In this document: positions 38,865 to 51,109 of the stretch, in pieces
How the letters are laid out: the number at the start of each line of letters is the position of its first letter
How positions within the stretch are numbered: position 1 is the stretch's first letter
Source of the DNA: Serinus canaria
Lineage: Eukaryota > Chordata > Aves > Passeriformes > Fringillidae
Direction: 5' to 3'
DNA: 64,000 nucleotides
Assembly: GCF_022539315.1 (NCBI RefSeq)
Contig: NC_066316.1
Coordinates: 56,359,994-56,423,993 of the forward strand
Notes under the pieces: model-generated
Told to the model about the DNA's origin: nothing
Databases searched by the model: none
Seen by the model: only the letters and a program-made list of their open reading frames with translations
Translations under genes and position numbers: made by a program

Positions 38865-40101
38865 CAAGTCACAAGTTGTTCCATTTATTTGGGTAAATAT
38901 CTGGTAAATAAAATCATCAGTAAACATTACAAAATTAAATACATTAAAAAAGCTTGCCAGTATACATAAAATTCACAAACATGTACTTCTTTTGAAAAAT
39001 AAAATATGTTCAGAGCACCCTTGATATAAAATGCCTGACTAATGTCACCTACCAGTAAATGGTAGCTTATCAAACATTCTAGTTAGGACATTTTCCAGAA
39101 GGGAGCAGGGATCTCTGCTCTTGCTCTTACAAGTAAGAGAGCCCAAGTTAAGAAGTCTCCCACTTCTCAGGGCAGAGCCATAAACAAAGGCTGTATTACT
39201 CTTTGCCTACCTTTATAGGAGAGGAATCTGCATTTGATTAAGACCACATCATTAAATGCAGTACAGTACTTACAATTCATTTTGGTATCACTGCCTTTCC
39301 TCCAGCATGAACCAGCTTTTAAATTGGACATTTCTCTAGATATCACTCCAGGCCCATTTTCACTATAGGTTAGCACAGCTCCAAAACACCATGAGGTGGA
39401 GAGGAAGTGATCCTGGCAAAGCATCAAAGTCAATCAAATAACTTTTAAGTCTACAAATTAAGCCCTTAAAATTCCCAATTTTCATATGCTGCAGTCTAAA
39501 CAAGGAGATATGATGAGATTCTTCACTGGGCTGCTTTAAGGGTATTTAGAAAAATGGCAGCATTCATTTTAGTAATCTAAATTGGTACCTTTTGGTAGCA
39601 AATTTGCAATAACCACCATTTAAATAATTTACTACAACAAACTTTTCCTTCCATCCATGTGAAACAGTATTCACAACCCACTTTAAAATTTATGTACAGA
39701 CAAGCACAAGAAACTTGACATCCATGAGTTAAATGTACAACCAACTTAAGAAACGTTATCCAACTAGTTGCAAGGAGAAGTCTCCTAGCTCTGTAAATTT
39801 ACAAGATCTTCTGGTTCACCACATAGGCTTGCTGCCCCTCATCTCTAACTCTTGGATTCTTCACTTGCTTCAGTAATCCTCAGGTGAAAGTTGAGCAGCA
39901 TCCAAATTGTTGATATTTTGATAAAAAATAATTGACACTTAAAAAAGAACCCTTAAAACACACCAAAAAAATATCCTTGAGTCAAAACTTAATAAAATCA
40001 AAAAAGTTGTGGAGAAAGACAATTATTTTAATAAAGGTCTTGTATTCAAAGTCCCATTTCCCTTGCCATGTCTTTTACAGAGTGCTATTACTTTGAGTTA
40101 T
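38865..40101 (-). other. PPP1R14C: Probable 3' UTR of PPP1R14C
   Basis: This sequence follows the TAA stop and has no recognisable repeat. It is AT-rich (many A/T runs) and ends at the first good minus-strand AATAAA (TTTATT on the plus strand at 38884-38889), which is followed by a GT-rich stretch. The 3' end is inferred from that signal and may be off. A minus-strand ATTAAA at 40027-40032 could give a much shorter message. Confidence 0.6.
38884..38889 (-). promoter_or_regulatory. Candidate polyadenylation signal AATAAA for PPP1R14C
   Basis: The minus strand reads AATAAA here, about 1.2 kb after the stop codon, with a downstream GT-rich segment (cttgtgacttgttacatg) that suits a CstF-binding element. 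Cleavage would fall about 10-25 nt lower, near 38860-38875. It is the first canonical hexamer I saw in this orientation after the stop. Confidence 0.5.
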
Positions 40102-40176
40102 TTATATACTCTTCTTTTGAGGGGGACTGAGTTTCCTCATTCCTCTTATCCGAGTTAGCAGCTCTTTGATAAATTC
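40102..40176 (-). CDS. PPP1R14C: PPP1R14C terminal coding exon 4 with stop codon
   Basis: The coding part is 75 nt: EFIKELLTRIRGMRKL followed by SPPQKKSI and a TAA stop. A pyrimidine-rich acceptor ending cctag lies directly upstream on the minus strand, and the exon is phase 0 with exon 3. The RIRGMRKLSPPQKK tail is characteristic of PPP1R14C; the final residue is Ile where I recall Val in mammals, and Thr replaces Ser in LLTRIRG. The exon completes the C-terminal helix of this small PP1 inhibitor. Its 3' UTR continues toward lower coordinates. Confidence 0.95.
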   Translation of the reverse strand, partial: EFIKELLTRIRGMRKLSPPQKKSI

Positions 40177-41169
40177 CTAGGAAAAAAACAGAAAATATGA
40201 GTAATTTTAATGATCCCATAATACTATAATAAAGTTTTTTTTAAAAAAAAATGGAAATTATATATTTTTATTTAAGCTTCTACTGCTAAGCTGGAATTTC
40301 TCTGACCTGATAACCAGGAACATTATACACATCCTTCCCATCCAGCAGAAGTGTGAACAACGAGCTTTTCCTTGTGATTATGCTGGCTCAGTTATAACCC
40401 ATCTTTCAGGCTTTTACTGCACACGGCCTTATACCAACTACTGAATGAAGCAAAACTTATGGCTGGATACAATGCAAACAGTGAGAGCAGACTTCCACAG
40501 CTTAAGCCTGCACAGAAATCAGCACTCTTGCCAAAAGAGGTGTTTCTCTTGCTACTCTCCATGCTGGAACTAGTATTTTGGTTGGCTGCATAGTGAGCCG
40601 TACAAGAAAGCTGATCTGGCTAAAAAACTCAGCTGTTTTTCCTCTTGCCTTGCTACTTCCAAGCTGGCTCAGCTCTCTGACCAGGCCCACCATTCAGCCC
40701 ACACTAACGCTTGTGTCAGTCCAAGGCAAGGCAGGAACAAGGAGCCAGAGGGAGCACCACTGGTTTATCATGGGTTAAACTGGTTGCAGAACTAAGTGAA
40801 TGACCCTACTTTGAAAACAAACAAACAAATGCCAAAACACTCCCAGAAAAAATCCCAAAAAACCCGGAACACAACAAACTAATTCATGGACCAGGCCTTT
40901 ATTCACAGTGATATTTTCCCCAGTTTCAGCAGATTTCCTCCTTTTGAACTGTGTGATAACAGAAGCTTACAGATATGTGTCATTCTCTGAAATTCTTCTG
41001 GCATACAATTTCTTGCAGGTGCATTAAAAGCTAAATGACCTCCTTACTGTCACATTGGGAAAATAATGTTTAGCCACAGTACTGTGTATAAACCTACAAA
41101 AAGGTTCTTATGAAATCAGCTGGCTGTAAACATGGAATGTAATTATTCAGTTAGGTTGATGTGAAAAGC

Positions 41170-41280
41170 CAGGTTGGACAGGGCTTTGAACCTAGTTGAT
41201 GGTGTCCCAGCCCTTGGCAGCCAAACTAGATGTTCTTTAAGGTACCTTCCAACCCCAACCATTCTGTGATTCTATGAAAT
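41170..41280 (+). mobile_element. Short CR1 LINE 3' end fragment
   Basis: The sequence AGGTTGGACAGGGCTTTGAA, then TTTAAGGTACCTTCCAACC, then CCATTCTGTGATTCTATGA follows the sense-strand CR1 3' terminus with its terminal ATTCTGTG/ATTCTATG octamers. Only about 110 bp remain, a severe 5' truncation. It lies in intron 3, antisense to PPP1R14C. Confidence 0.85.
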
Positions 41281-44200
41281 AACTAAAAGCATGATTTCCT
41301 GGATGAATGCTTGAAGTTAAAAAAGCCAGTGAACAAAGTCACCACTTCAATGACAACACAGTACCTTTCAAAAATGGTCACACAAACACGTATTACAAGG
41401 TCTTACACTTTGTGTAAGGAAAGCCTGCATAAACATGTATTTTAAATTAAGAAATATGTCAGGTTTTTCTGGTGGCACCGTGGTCCCAACAAACCAATTT
41501 CCTTTCCTGACAGATTATGCATATCTATAGTGAGCTGCATCCACACTACCTGTGGCTGCAATGAACAGCAGCAAAGGCAGAGCAGCTACACAACAGTGGG
41601 GTCTCCACCCTGAACCAAGCAAAGGCCACTTCAGGAATACATCTATGCATATAAATATCATGCTTCCCATCTAGACAGACAGCCTAATCACATGATCAGA
41701 AAAATAGGTTTCTTAAGACCCCCAAATGCTCTCCCTCCATCCTCTTGAGGCTGTCTTACTTCATAAAAGCACAAGCCACTGCAACAATATCAACTTTAAA
41801 CTTGTCACATTCCAGTACTTCTCCACTGAAAAATAGAAGGAGGAAGACATGCTTACTCTAAAAATTCACAGCTTTCAACAAACTTTGCATTAGTACTGTG
41901 TCAACATATCATCACTGGAAGGATCTGTTAGATAATGCAAAACTATATGGCATGGTGCTGCTTGAAACACGTAAACACACTTTAGGATTTTTTACTTATC
42001 AAATTTATATAAAGCCTTGCAGTACAACCATTAGAGAAATAAAGCAATCTTAGAAGATTTTTACTTGGGATTAGTGTCATTTGTATTGCATCTCAGCAAG
42101 TCTTTCCATTTAAATAAAACCAACAAACTATAGTTCCATCAGATTAAGGCAGCTTTGGAGAAGAATGGGCTGAAGTGCAGTTCTTCCCTTAGAAAAATTT
42201 TAAATTGTCTGTTCAAGCCACAAAATACTCTACAAGAAGACTGCATCTGGAAACTCTCCAGTAGCTTCACTGAAGTAAGAGCCTTATGGGAAAGGACATC
42301 TGCAGAGTGGACAGGAACACCTATGGCACTCTGCAGTCATTAGGGCTATCCCACCCTGCCATTCCTCTGCCCATTCTCCCACAGCTCAGTAGAGTCTGGA
42401 GCAAGGGACTCTATGAAATGTAGCCAAGGGTCAGTTGCTTTTTAATATGAAATTACAGCAAAAGAGAGGAATTCCTCCCCTTAACTTTGAAGAGCTATCA
42501 CAAGCGCCATCTTTTGCAAAACAAAATATTTGCTTGAAGTTTTCAGGCAAGTTTAACACCACCAGAAATTTAATGCTGCCAAAATAAACCAAAGTGTAGG
42601 GTCATCCTCCAAAAGGAGATCTGAAGCAACTGCAACTATTCTTAAGGCAGAGAAGGCATTCATTTGAAGAAGTACATATAATAATTTTAAAGGTTTTATC
42701 CCTCATATCCCTCATGATTTTTTTTTCTACCTTGAAATAAGGGTCTGCAGTACCAAAGAGTAAAACCCAACAAGAGCATTTTGCATGTGGCAGACATTTT
42801 GCATAATGCAGTAGCGCTGTTGTACACTTCCATAGGCACCCAAACCACAGCATTGGTTCAGCACATTTCTGATTTAAGTATCACTTTGCATATGACACTC
42901 ACATGGAGCTGGCTGACATCAACACAGTTGTGCTCTGGTGCCTTTCTTGCTTTGCTTTTCCTTCCCCATGAAGGAAAATCAGCATTCTAGAAAAGATGCA
43001 CATTTTACCTCATGGAGGCAGGAAAGGAGACTTCACAGCATTTCAGTAAACCTTCACTTTACAACTAACCAACTCAGGTTTATGTCAGCAATACCCATTT
43101 TATTTTCTTAAGCCATTGCTCAAAAACTGCAGTGCTGCTCCTTGTGGCCATTTGAGTCAAGACCTAATATCCACATCTATCTCTACCTCGTACACAAAAA
43201 TCATTTTACACAGAGCATTTTACTGAAATCCCCCCTAACAAGACATGCTGAAATTCAGCATCAGACATTTTAAAGCTGACCATGTACTAATCTATGTTAA
43301 AATCACTTCTGTAATACAGCTTGAATTATCTACCTATATATATTGATTTAATTCATGGAGTTAAAAAACAAGAATAAGTCAGCTAAGGACTCAAAAACTT
43401 ATTGATTATTCCTTGAAGGGTTATAGCCAGGAATACACAGGCTACATGCACTTCTAATACAAGAAAAATCTCACACCAGCAATTTGTGCCGTGGTAAATA
43501 AAATGAAAAATAAAGTCTTTAGAAAGTGCAAAAATGCATGCACACTTAGTTAAAATTCTTTTTTACAGATTTTCTGCAAGGAGGCACCCTTATTACAAGT
43601 ATTGAGAGTCTTTTTAATTTGTAATACTAAATCATTGTTTCTAGAAGACATCATTCTAATTCTAAAGGCAAATTTTAATGAGAGACAGACTAAATCTATA
43701 GTTCATTTGAACTCATCTATATTCAGCCTTAGGCAAAAAAATAAAGGCAAAAAACAGAGGTGAAATGATAATTCAGGAAAGGGGAGGAAATCACTTCACC
43801 TCTCTGCTTTGGTTGTGTGACTCATTGTTTTAATGAGGTCATTTGACAGACAATGAATTCCAGGCTTCCTATTCAAGTCTTCCAATTAATTCTGGAGACT
43901 AATTAGACTCTGCCTCTCCAGATTTCTCTTCCTCAAACAGTACCTATGTAGTAGGACTAGTTTTTAAACTAAAATTTAGAGTTTCTAGTCCTCCTGCTTC
44001 ACTAGAGCATGAAATTAATCCAAAGTCAGCTTTCCTTAACAGCTTTACTTCCCTATAGCCCGGTCAAAACCCAAGACTTCCTTAACTGTTTGCCCAAGTC
44101 TATTTCTTGGAGATGGCTTTATTAGTTGGATGTAAAAACTAAAGTCAGCCTGGAGAGCAATCTCACAGCTACTTGAGAAAGGAACCTAAATAATAACCCA

Positions 44201-47183
44201 TCTTACTGCCAAACACCTTCTCTTCCACACAGGCTCAACCCCCCATAAAGCCAATTGTACAGAGAAAAGGGAACTGCTTTGGAAGAACAGGGCCAGAAGG
44301 TGCCTTCTATTAGCAAGAACCAGTGCAGCATCTCTGTAGCCTCACTGAGCCCTCAACATGCCCTCTCCAGTGAGGCCACAGCACCATCAGTGTCCAGACT
44401 ATGAAATTTTTGCAGCACTTTATCTTCTTGGTGAGCTGTGTATAAGGCACTAACTACATACCACAACGCTTAGCTACAGCTCAGACTTGCAGCCCAATGA
44501 TTCTCCAATTCGGCAGCACGAAAACAAGCGCAGCTTATTCTTGTCAAATCACCACTTGCTCTTCCCTTCAGATATTGCTATGGGTATTTATCAGTTGTGT
44601 TTGTGATTACTTGCAGAAATGAAAACGTGCAACCTTAATTCCCTCCAAGGCTGTGTAGTACAATATAGGGCAGATCTCAGCAGGCACATAAAAAGCTTTA
44701 GTTCACTGAATTCAGTGGTCAAATGGATGAACAAGAAATCATGTTTTACTTGAAATGCATCTGCCTGCATTGCTTTTAAACAAGCATGTTTTCTAACCTT
44801 TTTTCTCTACAAATTCTCCTATTTCATTTCAAGTAATATGGACATAAAATACATTTGCTGTTACTTAATAATTTACCACCCATCACCTGCCCTGACTTGC
44901 CCGGATGTAAGGCAGCACACTACATTGAGGCTTTAGGACACACCTGCAGTGAATATTGCTTCTTGTGGGCATCCTACATATTGCTGCCTTGCAATAGAAA
45001 AAACAAACAGTAACATTAACTGGAAATAATTGATAACATATTAGGACCAAAATGAACATAAGGTACTTCAAAAGTTGTGGGGTTCTGTTTCAGAACCATT
45101 GAGCTTTCTATTCATGCCTGTATACTAAAAATATACAATATGTCAATAAGTACTCAAAACAGCTTTTATCTTCAAAAACCACAGTGCCTAGACAACTCTA
45201 AAAAGTTGCATCACAAGCCTGTCATTTGCTCCAACTAGGAATTAAACTTGGAGAAACATACAGTTAAGCAAATGCATCCCTACCTTTTTCAAAAATGTTA
45301 GAAGCTGCTGAAATAGTCCAACCACTGGGGCAATTGAGTAGTCACTAATCAAATTTCTGCCCAAGTTCTCCGGAAAATATCCACAACAATTCAACGTAGT
45401 TTGTTTGCAAACTATATTAAAAATTATTCCTAGAAGCTTCCAACTATGCAACTTTCTTTTATGATGCAATTTAATCTCCTTTTTCTCCCATTTTTCACTA
45501 AGTGAAGAATTGTACTAACAAAATAGATTTAATCCTGCTTGAATGGGAAAGATCTCCAGCTGATTCATCTTAAGCTTTGTATATTTCTATAAGAAAAGAA
45601 AGAAGTAAATAAACTGCAAATCTAATTTATTCCGTTCTTTTCAAACACTCATTATCTGCAGACCTTGTGTTGCTCAGCTGCATCTTTTGGAGCCAGTGAG
45701 CATAAAAATTGCCCACTCATTGGATTTCTCTCCCATAGCAATTTAAGAGTTTCCTTGTCATTTTTCCTGTCATCACTTTGACTGTCTCACTACTGGAAGC
45801 TCTAATTCACATCAGCCATAAATATTTCAGATTTTCTCCAATGCCCAGTCTAAATAAGTGGCCTTGCTGTTACCAATAGCAGAGATAACAGCAATACAGA
45901 TTTAGTCAGCCTTCTTCAAAATATGTGTCTTGAAAAAAACTCATGGATTTCACAATCACAACTATCTTCCTATCCTAAATAAGAATGTATTGTGAAGTAT
46001 CTAAAGATACTAAAGATCTATCATCAAGGTTGTAGATTATACTTAAATCTGTTATATTCACTGTGAATGTAAAGATTCTCCACCATCAGATGATGACAGA
46101 GAACACCAGACAGAGCTGAGACAGCAACTCAAAGGTCAGAGTGGGATTTTCCACAAGTGACATGTGGAACTGTATGAAGAACTGACTGGAACACAGATGA
46201 TCCAGGAAGAGGATGCTGCTCCCTGCTCCGCTTCAATTACAAAAGTTCAAATCCAAAATTTGATTATGGTACTGATTTAGCAGATACTAAATCCTTTGAG
46301 TTTGTGTACATAATAATTCTTTACATAAAGGTCCCACATTAAGCATATTTCCATACAAATCAAAACAGCCATAACTGCTACCTAAGAAAAGCTTTTAATA
46401 TTTTAAAGCACATTCAACAGTCTAGTGGTATTTCCATTAGAAGAAAGGTTTTGTAACAGTTCCTCATTAGTTACTGTCAGCTACTATCTTTGGCCAAATT
46501 GTTAAAGAAGTTGGGAACTCTTTCCATATTTTAAATGACCTGGATAACTCAGCTTCCTGATGAAAAGTCAATCCAGGATACATATAAACATTCCTCAGTC
46601 TTTCCTTAACCTTTAGTCTAAATGGAAGATACTGAGCAAAACTGTCTTAAGATATAAATTTGCAGATTTAGAGGGTTTTTTTCACAGCTGGGTTAAGCTT
46701 TGAGTTAAGCTTTTTGCCTGTACTATTTTTCTTTTTGTTCTGAATAGCAGGGACATCATATTACATAATTTTTCCCCCACTTAGGGATCACTACATTTTG
46801 CAAATTGTATAACTCTTGATAATAAAACTCCTAGTGCACTTGACAGACTGTATTTCATTGGTCAGGAGAAATTCCATTAGCTCATGTTCGTTCTCCACAA
46901 ATCCTCTAAAAATCCTTTCACAAGCCAACTACCTCAATAGTTTTGAATGGTCTGCAAATATAAAAAGATTGCAGATTTTCTAAACAAGGTATGGATCCTT
47001 ACATAGCAAATTTAAGCCAACTAAAAGGCTCTTTAGTCCACACATGGCAGGATAAAAATCACTGTTTTTAAGTAGCCTAAACTAGCAGTCATGCAGTATT
47101 ACTGGGCTCACCATGCCATAGATGAAAAAAAAATTGCTATGGTAAAAGAGTCCTGGGACGTGACTCATTTTGGAAACTATCCT

Positions 47184-47535
47184 CACAGAATCACAGAATC
47201 AATTAAGTTGGAAAAGACTTCTGAGACTGAGTCCAAACTATGACCAAACACCACCTTGTCAACTAAACCATGGCACAAAGTACCTCTCCTTGAACAACTC
47301 CATGGTAGTGACTCCACCATCTCTTGGAAGCCCATTCCAATACTTACCAATCCTTTTGTGAAGAATTTCTTCCTAATGTCTAACCTAAACTCCCCTGGCA
47401 CCCCTAGCAGAAGAGGCTATGTCCTCTTCTATCACTAGTTCCTGGGAGAAGAGCCAAACACCATCCTTCTACAACTTCCTTTCATCTGTATAGAGTGAGT
47501 GGATTGAGTACCCTCTCAACTTGGCTGTCTCTATA
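47184..47535 (-). mobile_element. CR1 LINE 3' end fragment
   Basis: The plus strand begins CACAGAATCACAGAATC and AAGTTGGAAAAGACTTCTGA, the reverse complement of the avian CR1 3' terminus with its short ATTCTGTG-like repeats. It continues through the familiar CR1 stretch about a greater-than-average match to my memory of the 3' UTR (ACCACCTTGTCAACTA, TGACTCCACCATCTC, AAGAATTTCTTCCTAATGTC, AGAAGAG). The insertion is 5'-truncated, as is usual for CR1, in the same orientation as PPP1R14C, with diverged positions throughout. The upper boundary is approximate. Confidence 0.85.
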
Positions 47536-48150
47536 GATTGTCAAGGAAGATGAAAATTCTCACAGACAAGGGAGCTGCCTCCATCCCATCCACAAAGGAC
47601 TGAAGACACAGGTCACCACCTCAGTACTAAAATCCGACCTTGACCCAGGTGACTTGAGGGCAGACAAGGATGTGTCCAGAATGTTGTTTCCTGAGAACTG
47701 CCACACCAACTTCATTTACCAGTACGGCACAAATCTTCCCTGTAGTTCTAGAACCAAGGTTTCCTGTGGAACACTCACTGCCATCTGTCATGTATCCTTA
47801 TCAGTTTTCTGAAATTTGTCCTTGCATTGTGTCAAACTTCACAGCTAAAAAAAAATAATTCATATGGCATGTTTAAGGAAGAAGGAAGAAGAGTAATTAT
47901 TGGATCTCTGCCTTCTTCCTCTGTCTTCAGAGATAAGAGGTCAGCACATGACTGACTGTTAAACCCTTGGCAACCTGTTTCTCCCACCTAGTCATGACTC
48001 CAGCTTTCTCTTACTAGCCTGTGACAAGGGCCACAGCAGGCTCCACATGCTGTATCCATCTTCACACTCATCTTAAGAAGAAGCACCAAGGTTCAATGGC
48101 ACTTGCTTAGAGAAGGCTGAAGAAGGCTAACAGGGTCATTTGTAGTGTAG

Positions 48151-48156
48151 CATTAC
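48151..48156. repeat. Left target-site duplication of the solo LTR (CATTAC)
   Basis: CATTAC directly precedes the TGTCACC start of the LTR and matches exactly the six bases after the LTR's terminal CA. Confidence 0.85.
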
Positions 48157-48281
48157 TGTCACCGACATGTTTTATGAAAAATCCTTTCCTTAGGATTTTT
48201 CCCCTCCTGAGAAACTGAGAGGCCTCAGGAACAAACTGTAAACAATTCTTATCTGCTGCTGTGGAATGCAACAGGAGGAAT

Positions 48282-48328
48282 CTGTGATTGGCCTCATCAG
48301 GCTGTTTCCAATTACGGGCCAATCACAG
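48282..48328. promoter_or_regulatory. Inverted CCAAT-box palindrome in the LTR U3
   Basis: CTGTGATTGGCC (48282-48293) and GGCCAATCACAG (48317-48328) are exact reverse complements separated by 23 bases. Each arm holds one CCAAT box (ATTGG on one side, CCAAT on the other), the binding core of NF-Y. This probably belonged to the retroviral promoter. Confidence 0.6.
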
Positions 48329-48464
48329 TTCACCTGTCCGGCCGGTCTCGGTCTGAGAGAAGACCTTTGTTATTCATTCCTTTTCTATTCTTAGCTTAGC
48401 CTTGTAGTGAAATCCTTTCCTCTATTCTTTTAGTATAGTTTTAATATATTATCTATCATATAAT

Positions 48465-48470
48465 AATAAA
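48465..48470 (+). promoter_or_regulatory. LTR polyadenylation signal AATAAA
   Basis: AATAAA lies about 73 bases before the LTR 3' end, as expected near the R/U5 boundary of a retroviral LTR. On the opposite strand, which is the PPP1R14C sense strand, it is not a poly(A) signal. Confidence 0.6.
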
Positions 48471-48543
48471 TCAAGCTTCTGATACATGGAGTCAACTTTC
48501 TCGTCTCTTCCCTCATCCTGGAACCCCTGTGAACAAGACCACA

Positions 48544-48549
48544 CATTAC
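48544..48549. repeat. Right target-site duplication of the solo LTR (CATTAC)
   Basis: CATTAC directly follows the LTR's terminal ACCACA and is the exact copy of the bases at 48151-48156. Confidence 0.85.
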
Positions 48550-49720
48550 TACACTGAGACAGCTGAAGATGTGGCATTATGGCATCTCCGTAATGGAAGA
48601 TGTGTTATCTGCTGTAAGGCAACCAAGATACAACACACAACAAACTGTACAGATGTTACCAGCTGAGTCTTTCTGGGTCAATTCCCCACTGTCAAAATGT
48701 TTGTACAAGCAACTAAAATAGCAATTTCAGAGAATCTTCCCAATCTACCACAGGAATCAATAAAAATGAAAAAAGCCTTGAAGAAAATATCTCACGGACT
48801 GTGAAGTGCCTATTCAACCACACCAGCAGTTCTTCCTGATAGTCTGACTATCCTTAAGTCCCACCAGTTTATGTGACTACAGCTGCAGATAGTACAGAAG
48901 AACCAACCTATTTGAAGCCTTATTTCAAAACCAAACACCTGGCTTCTAGTCATGCACAGGTGAAAGGTCTGTGACAAGAGAATCCTGTAAGCCAACAGGC
49001 TATCACCACCCTCTATTAAACACTGTGCAGCAGCCACTTCTGGGAAAGAACTGACTATGGAAACGGAACTAACTAAGCGACCCATCACCTAAACTTTTGA
49101 TTTTTACAATGAGTCAAAGGGGTTTCTTTATAATATTTACTCTTCCTAGTAAGAACGCATTACTGTATGAAAAGCAGGCTATATTGGCACTGGACACATC
49201 AATAGATACACAAGCTGAAAGTTGAGTAACTCAATCCTGCTAGTACAGGTTATCCCACAATCTTGTTCAAGTCCATTCACACAAACAATTAGCCAAGCTG
49301 CATATCTGCATAAAAGTTCTCAGAATAAATTTTACTGTCCTAGATAAAATTAAATGATTTCACAGTGAAGAGCACAGTCCAACATGCAAATATTTTAGCC
49401 ATCTGATGATAACTATATTTAGTTTTCTTGTAACATAACATCTTGCAGCTTTAAAAGTCAGTATAGCCAGAAGGACATTACAGCAAACAATACTGGTAGT
49501 TCAGCTGGAATGACCAGCAGTCTCTCCACAGCGTACAATTACATTCCTACTGTAGCTAAGTGACAATCACAAACGTTTTTAGGATATAAAGCTCCAAGTC
49601 TATCAGCTAGCCATTAATATTCATCTAATTACTTTATCATAAGAATAAAAATAAAATTACTTTAGCTTGAACATAACTACAGTTTCCACAGGTTAATAGC
49701 ATTTTAAAAAAGTCTTTTAC

Positions 49721-49753
49721 CTCTGTTGGTTTGTAGCAATCTACAAGAGTTTC
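49721..49753 (-). CDS. PPP1R14C: PPP1R14C coding exon 3 (33-nt microexon)
   Basis: This very short exon of 33 nt encodes ETLVDCYKPTE, the family's VDCYKPTE link between the acidic helix and the C-terminal helix. The acceptor (ttctag) and donor (gtaaaag) on the minus strand are canonical and phase 0, so the reading frame runs cleanly from exon 2 (ending KLQ) into exon 4 (starting EFIKELL). The second residue is Thr where I recall Ala in human KEPI. The exon is too short for most ORF-based gene finders and is supported by the exact fit of frame, splice sites and peptide order. Skipping it would remove 11 residues without shifting the frame. Confidence 0.94.
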
Positions 49754-51109
49754 CTAGAAGCAAAATATGAAAGTGTCAGTATCCATACAGAGTAATAGTA
49801 AACACAAACAAGTCATGGTATGAAACCTGGCAAGGGAGGGGAGAAAGAAAATAAGCAAGAACAGAAATCACTGAATGAAGATGTTATTGAAAACCCAAAG
49901 TTATACAAGTCACCTTTGCTCCCTGTGTGGATCAGAATGATTTGTACCAGGAGAGATATAATGGCTTCTTTCTCTAGGTGGGAAGTTACAAAACCCCTGT
50001 CTCCAAAGAAAACTGAGAAGCAGAGGAGAATCCAAGAACATTTCTCCCAGGAGCAGACATGTGAAAGGCAGCGTTCTGTGAGGACATGAGAGTCTTTGCA
50101 ATGCAGAAATAGAGACGTTAGTTATTCCTAGCAGGGCATTCCTAGCAGGGGGCTGCTGCAGCTAGTTTAGGCAGAAGCAGCAAAGCTATTTATGAACGCT
50201 GAGCAAACAGCCTGGGGCCATGCCCCACGTCTCTGTGTCTGGCCAGCAGGCACTGAGAAAAGGGTGCTAACAGGCACTAAAATGAGATGGGCTGCATGGA
50301 AGCACCACATTAGTCACCTCCCGGGAGCAAGCTGAGGGCAAGCCACGACTCTAGAACACTTTTCCTTTTCCTAGTGCATCTGAAAATATTATAAATGGAA
50401 ACATTTCCTATTGGTCTTATTTATTGATTTAGAGAGAGATTTATATTAAGGCAATTATATTTCTTTTCTTTTCCCCCTCATTCTTCTATTCATTAATTCC
50501 TACCTCACACAACATTCAAAAGTTTAGAGAGCTGGTTTAAACTGTTTAATTATGGTAGATGGCTTTTGAATTTCCTGACTAATTCCTGTTCCTGACCATC
50601 TTACCCTTTCTTTGAACTTTTTGATGGGTTCCAATTTCTTTCTGGTATAGAAAGAAATAATTGCCAGTAGCCTAAGCACAAGGGAAGATTTCTAGTCTGT
50701 ATACGTATTTCTACTGCTGAAGTAAATCACAGAAACTATCTGGTCATCATAACTGACTCTCAGTCATATAGCTTTTTCCATGTGCTATTCTTCATTTTCC
50801 CATGTTTTCTATTCTTTATTTTATATACTTTTACAAATTAGAATGAGGCTAATTTGGCTTAGCATATCTCCCTCTATTACTGTGTTCTTTGAACTTTTAT
50901 TTACTATTGTTATTACCTACCTTCTAAAAATTTTTTTATCTAAAAGGATTTTTATTAACTTTGAACAGTCTGGTAGACTATGCTAGACTGGATCTAGGAA
51001 TCTCTCCATTCTGATTCTACACTTACAGTGGATTCAATCAAACACAAGATATAGACCCAGATGCATTACTTCAGCCACCTTCCAATTTAAAATTATAAAA
51101 TAATATTAC
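49754..51109 (-). other. PPP1R14C: PPP1R14C intron 2
   Basis: This 1.36-kb intron lies between exons 2 and 3 with canonical GT-AG ends on the minus strand. It contains a short direct repeat at 50124-50150 and pyrimidine-rich sequence around 50.45-50.95 kb. I see no mobile element or coding sequence in it. Confidence 0.9.
50124..50150. repeat. 13-bp direct repeat, one base apart
   Basis: ATTCCTAGCAGGG occurs at 50124-50136 and 50138-50150. It lies in PPP1R14C intron 2, about 370 bases upstream of exon 3 on the minus strand. Confidence 0.9.

Larger units (their letters stand above)
48157..48543 (+). mobile_element. Solo LTR of an endogenous retrovirus, ERVK-like, with 6-bp target-site duplication
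   Basis: The element starts TGTCACCGACATG and ends CCCTGTGAACAAGACCACA, giving the TG...CA termini of a retroviral LTR, and is flanked by a perfect 6-bp duplication CATTAC (48151-48156 and 48544-48549). Six-base duplications are typical of class II (ERVK-type) integrations. The plus orientation is set by an AATAAA at 48465-48470 near the 3' end, after AT-rich sequence. The U3 part carries two CCAAT boxes in an inverted repeat at 48282-48328. No gag, pol or env sequence adjoins it, so the internal region was probably lost by LTR-LTR recombination. It sits in intron 3 of PPP1R14C, antisense to the gene, and looks little eroded. Confidence 0.85.
40177..49720 (-). other. PPP1R14C: PPP1R14C intron 3
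   Basis: This intron of about 9.5 kb lies between exons 3 and 4, with GT at the exon 3 side and AG at the exon 4 side on the minus strand. It contains a CR1 3' end at about 41.17 kb, a longer CR1 3' end at 47.18 kb and a solo LTR at 48157-48543. The rest is AT-rich unique-looking sequence with no additional coding exon that I can recognise. Confidence 0.9.
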
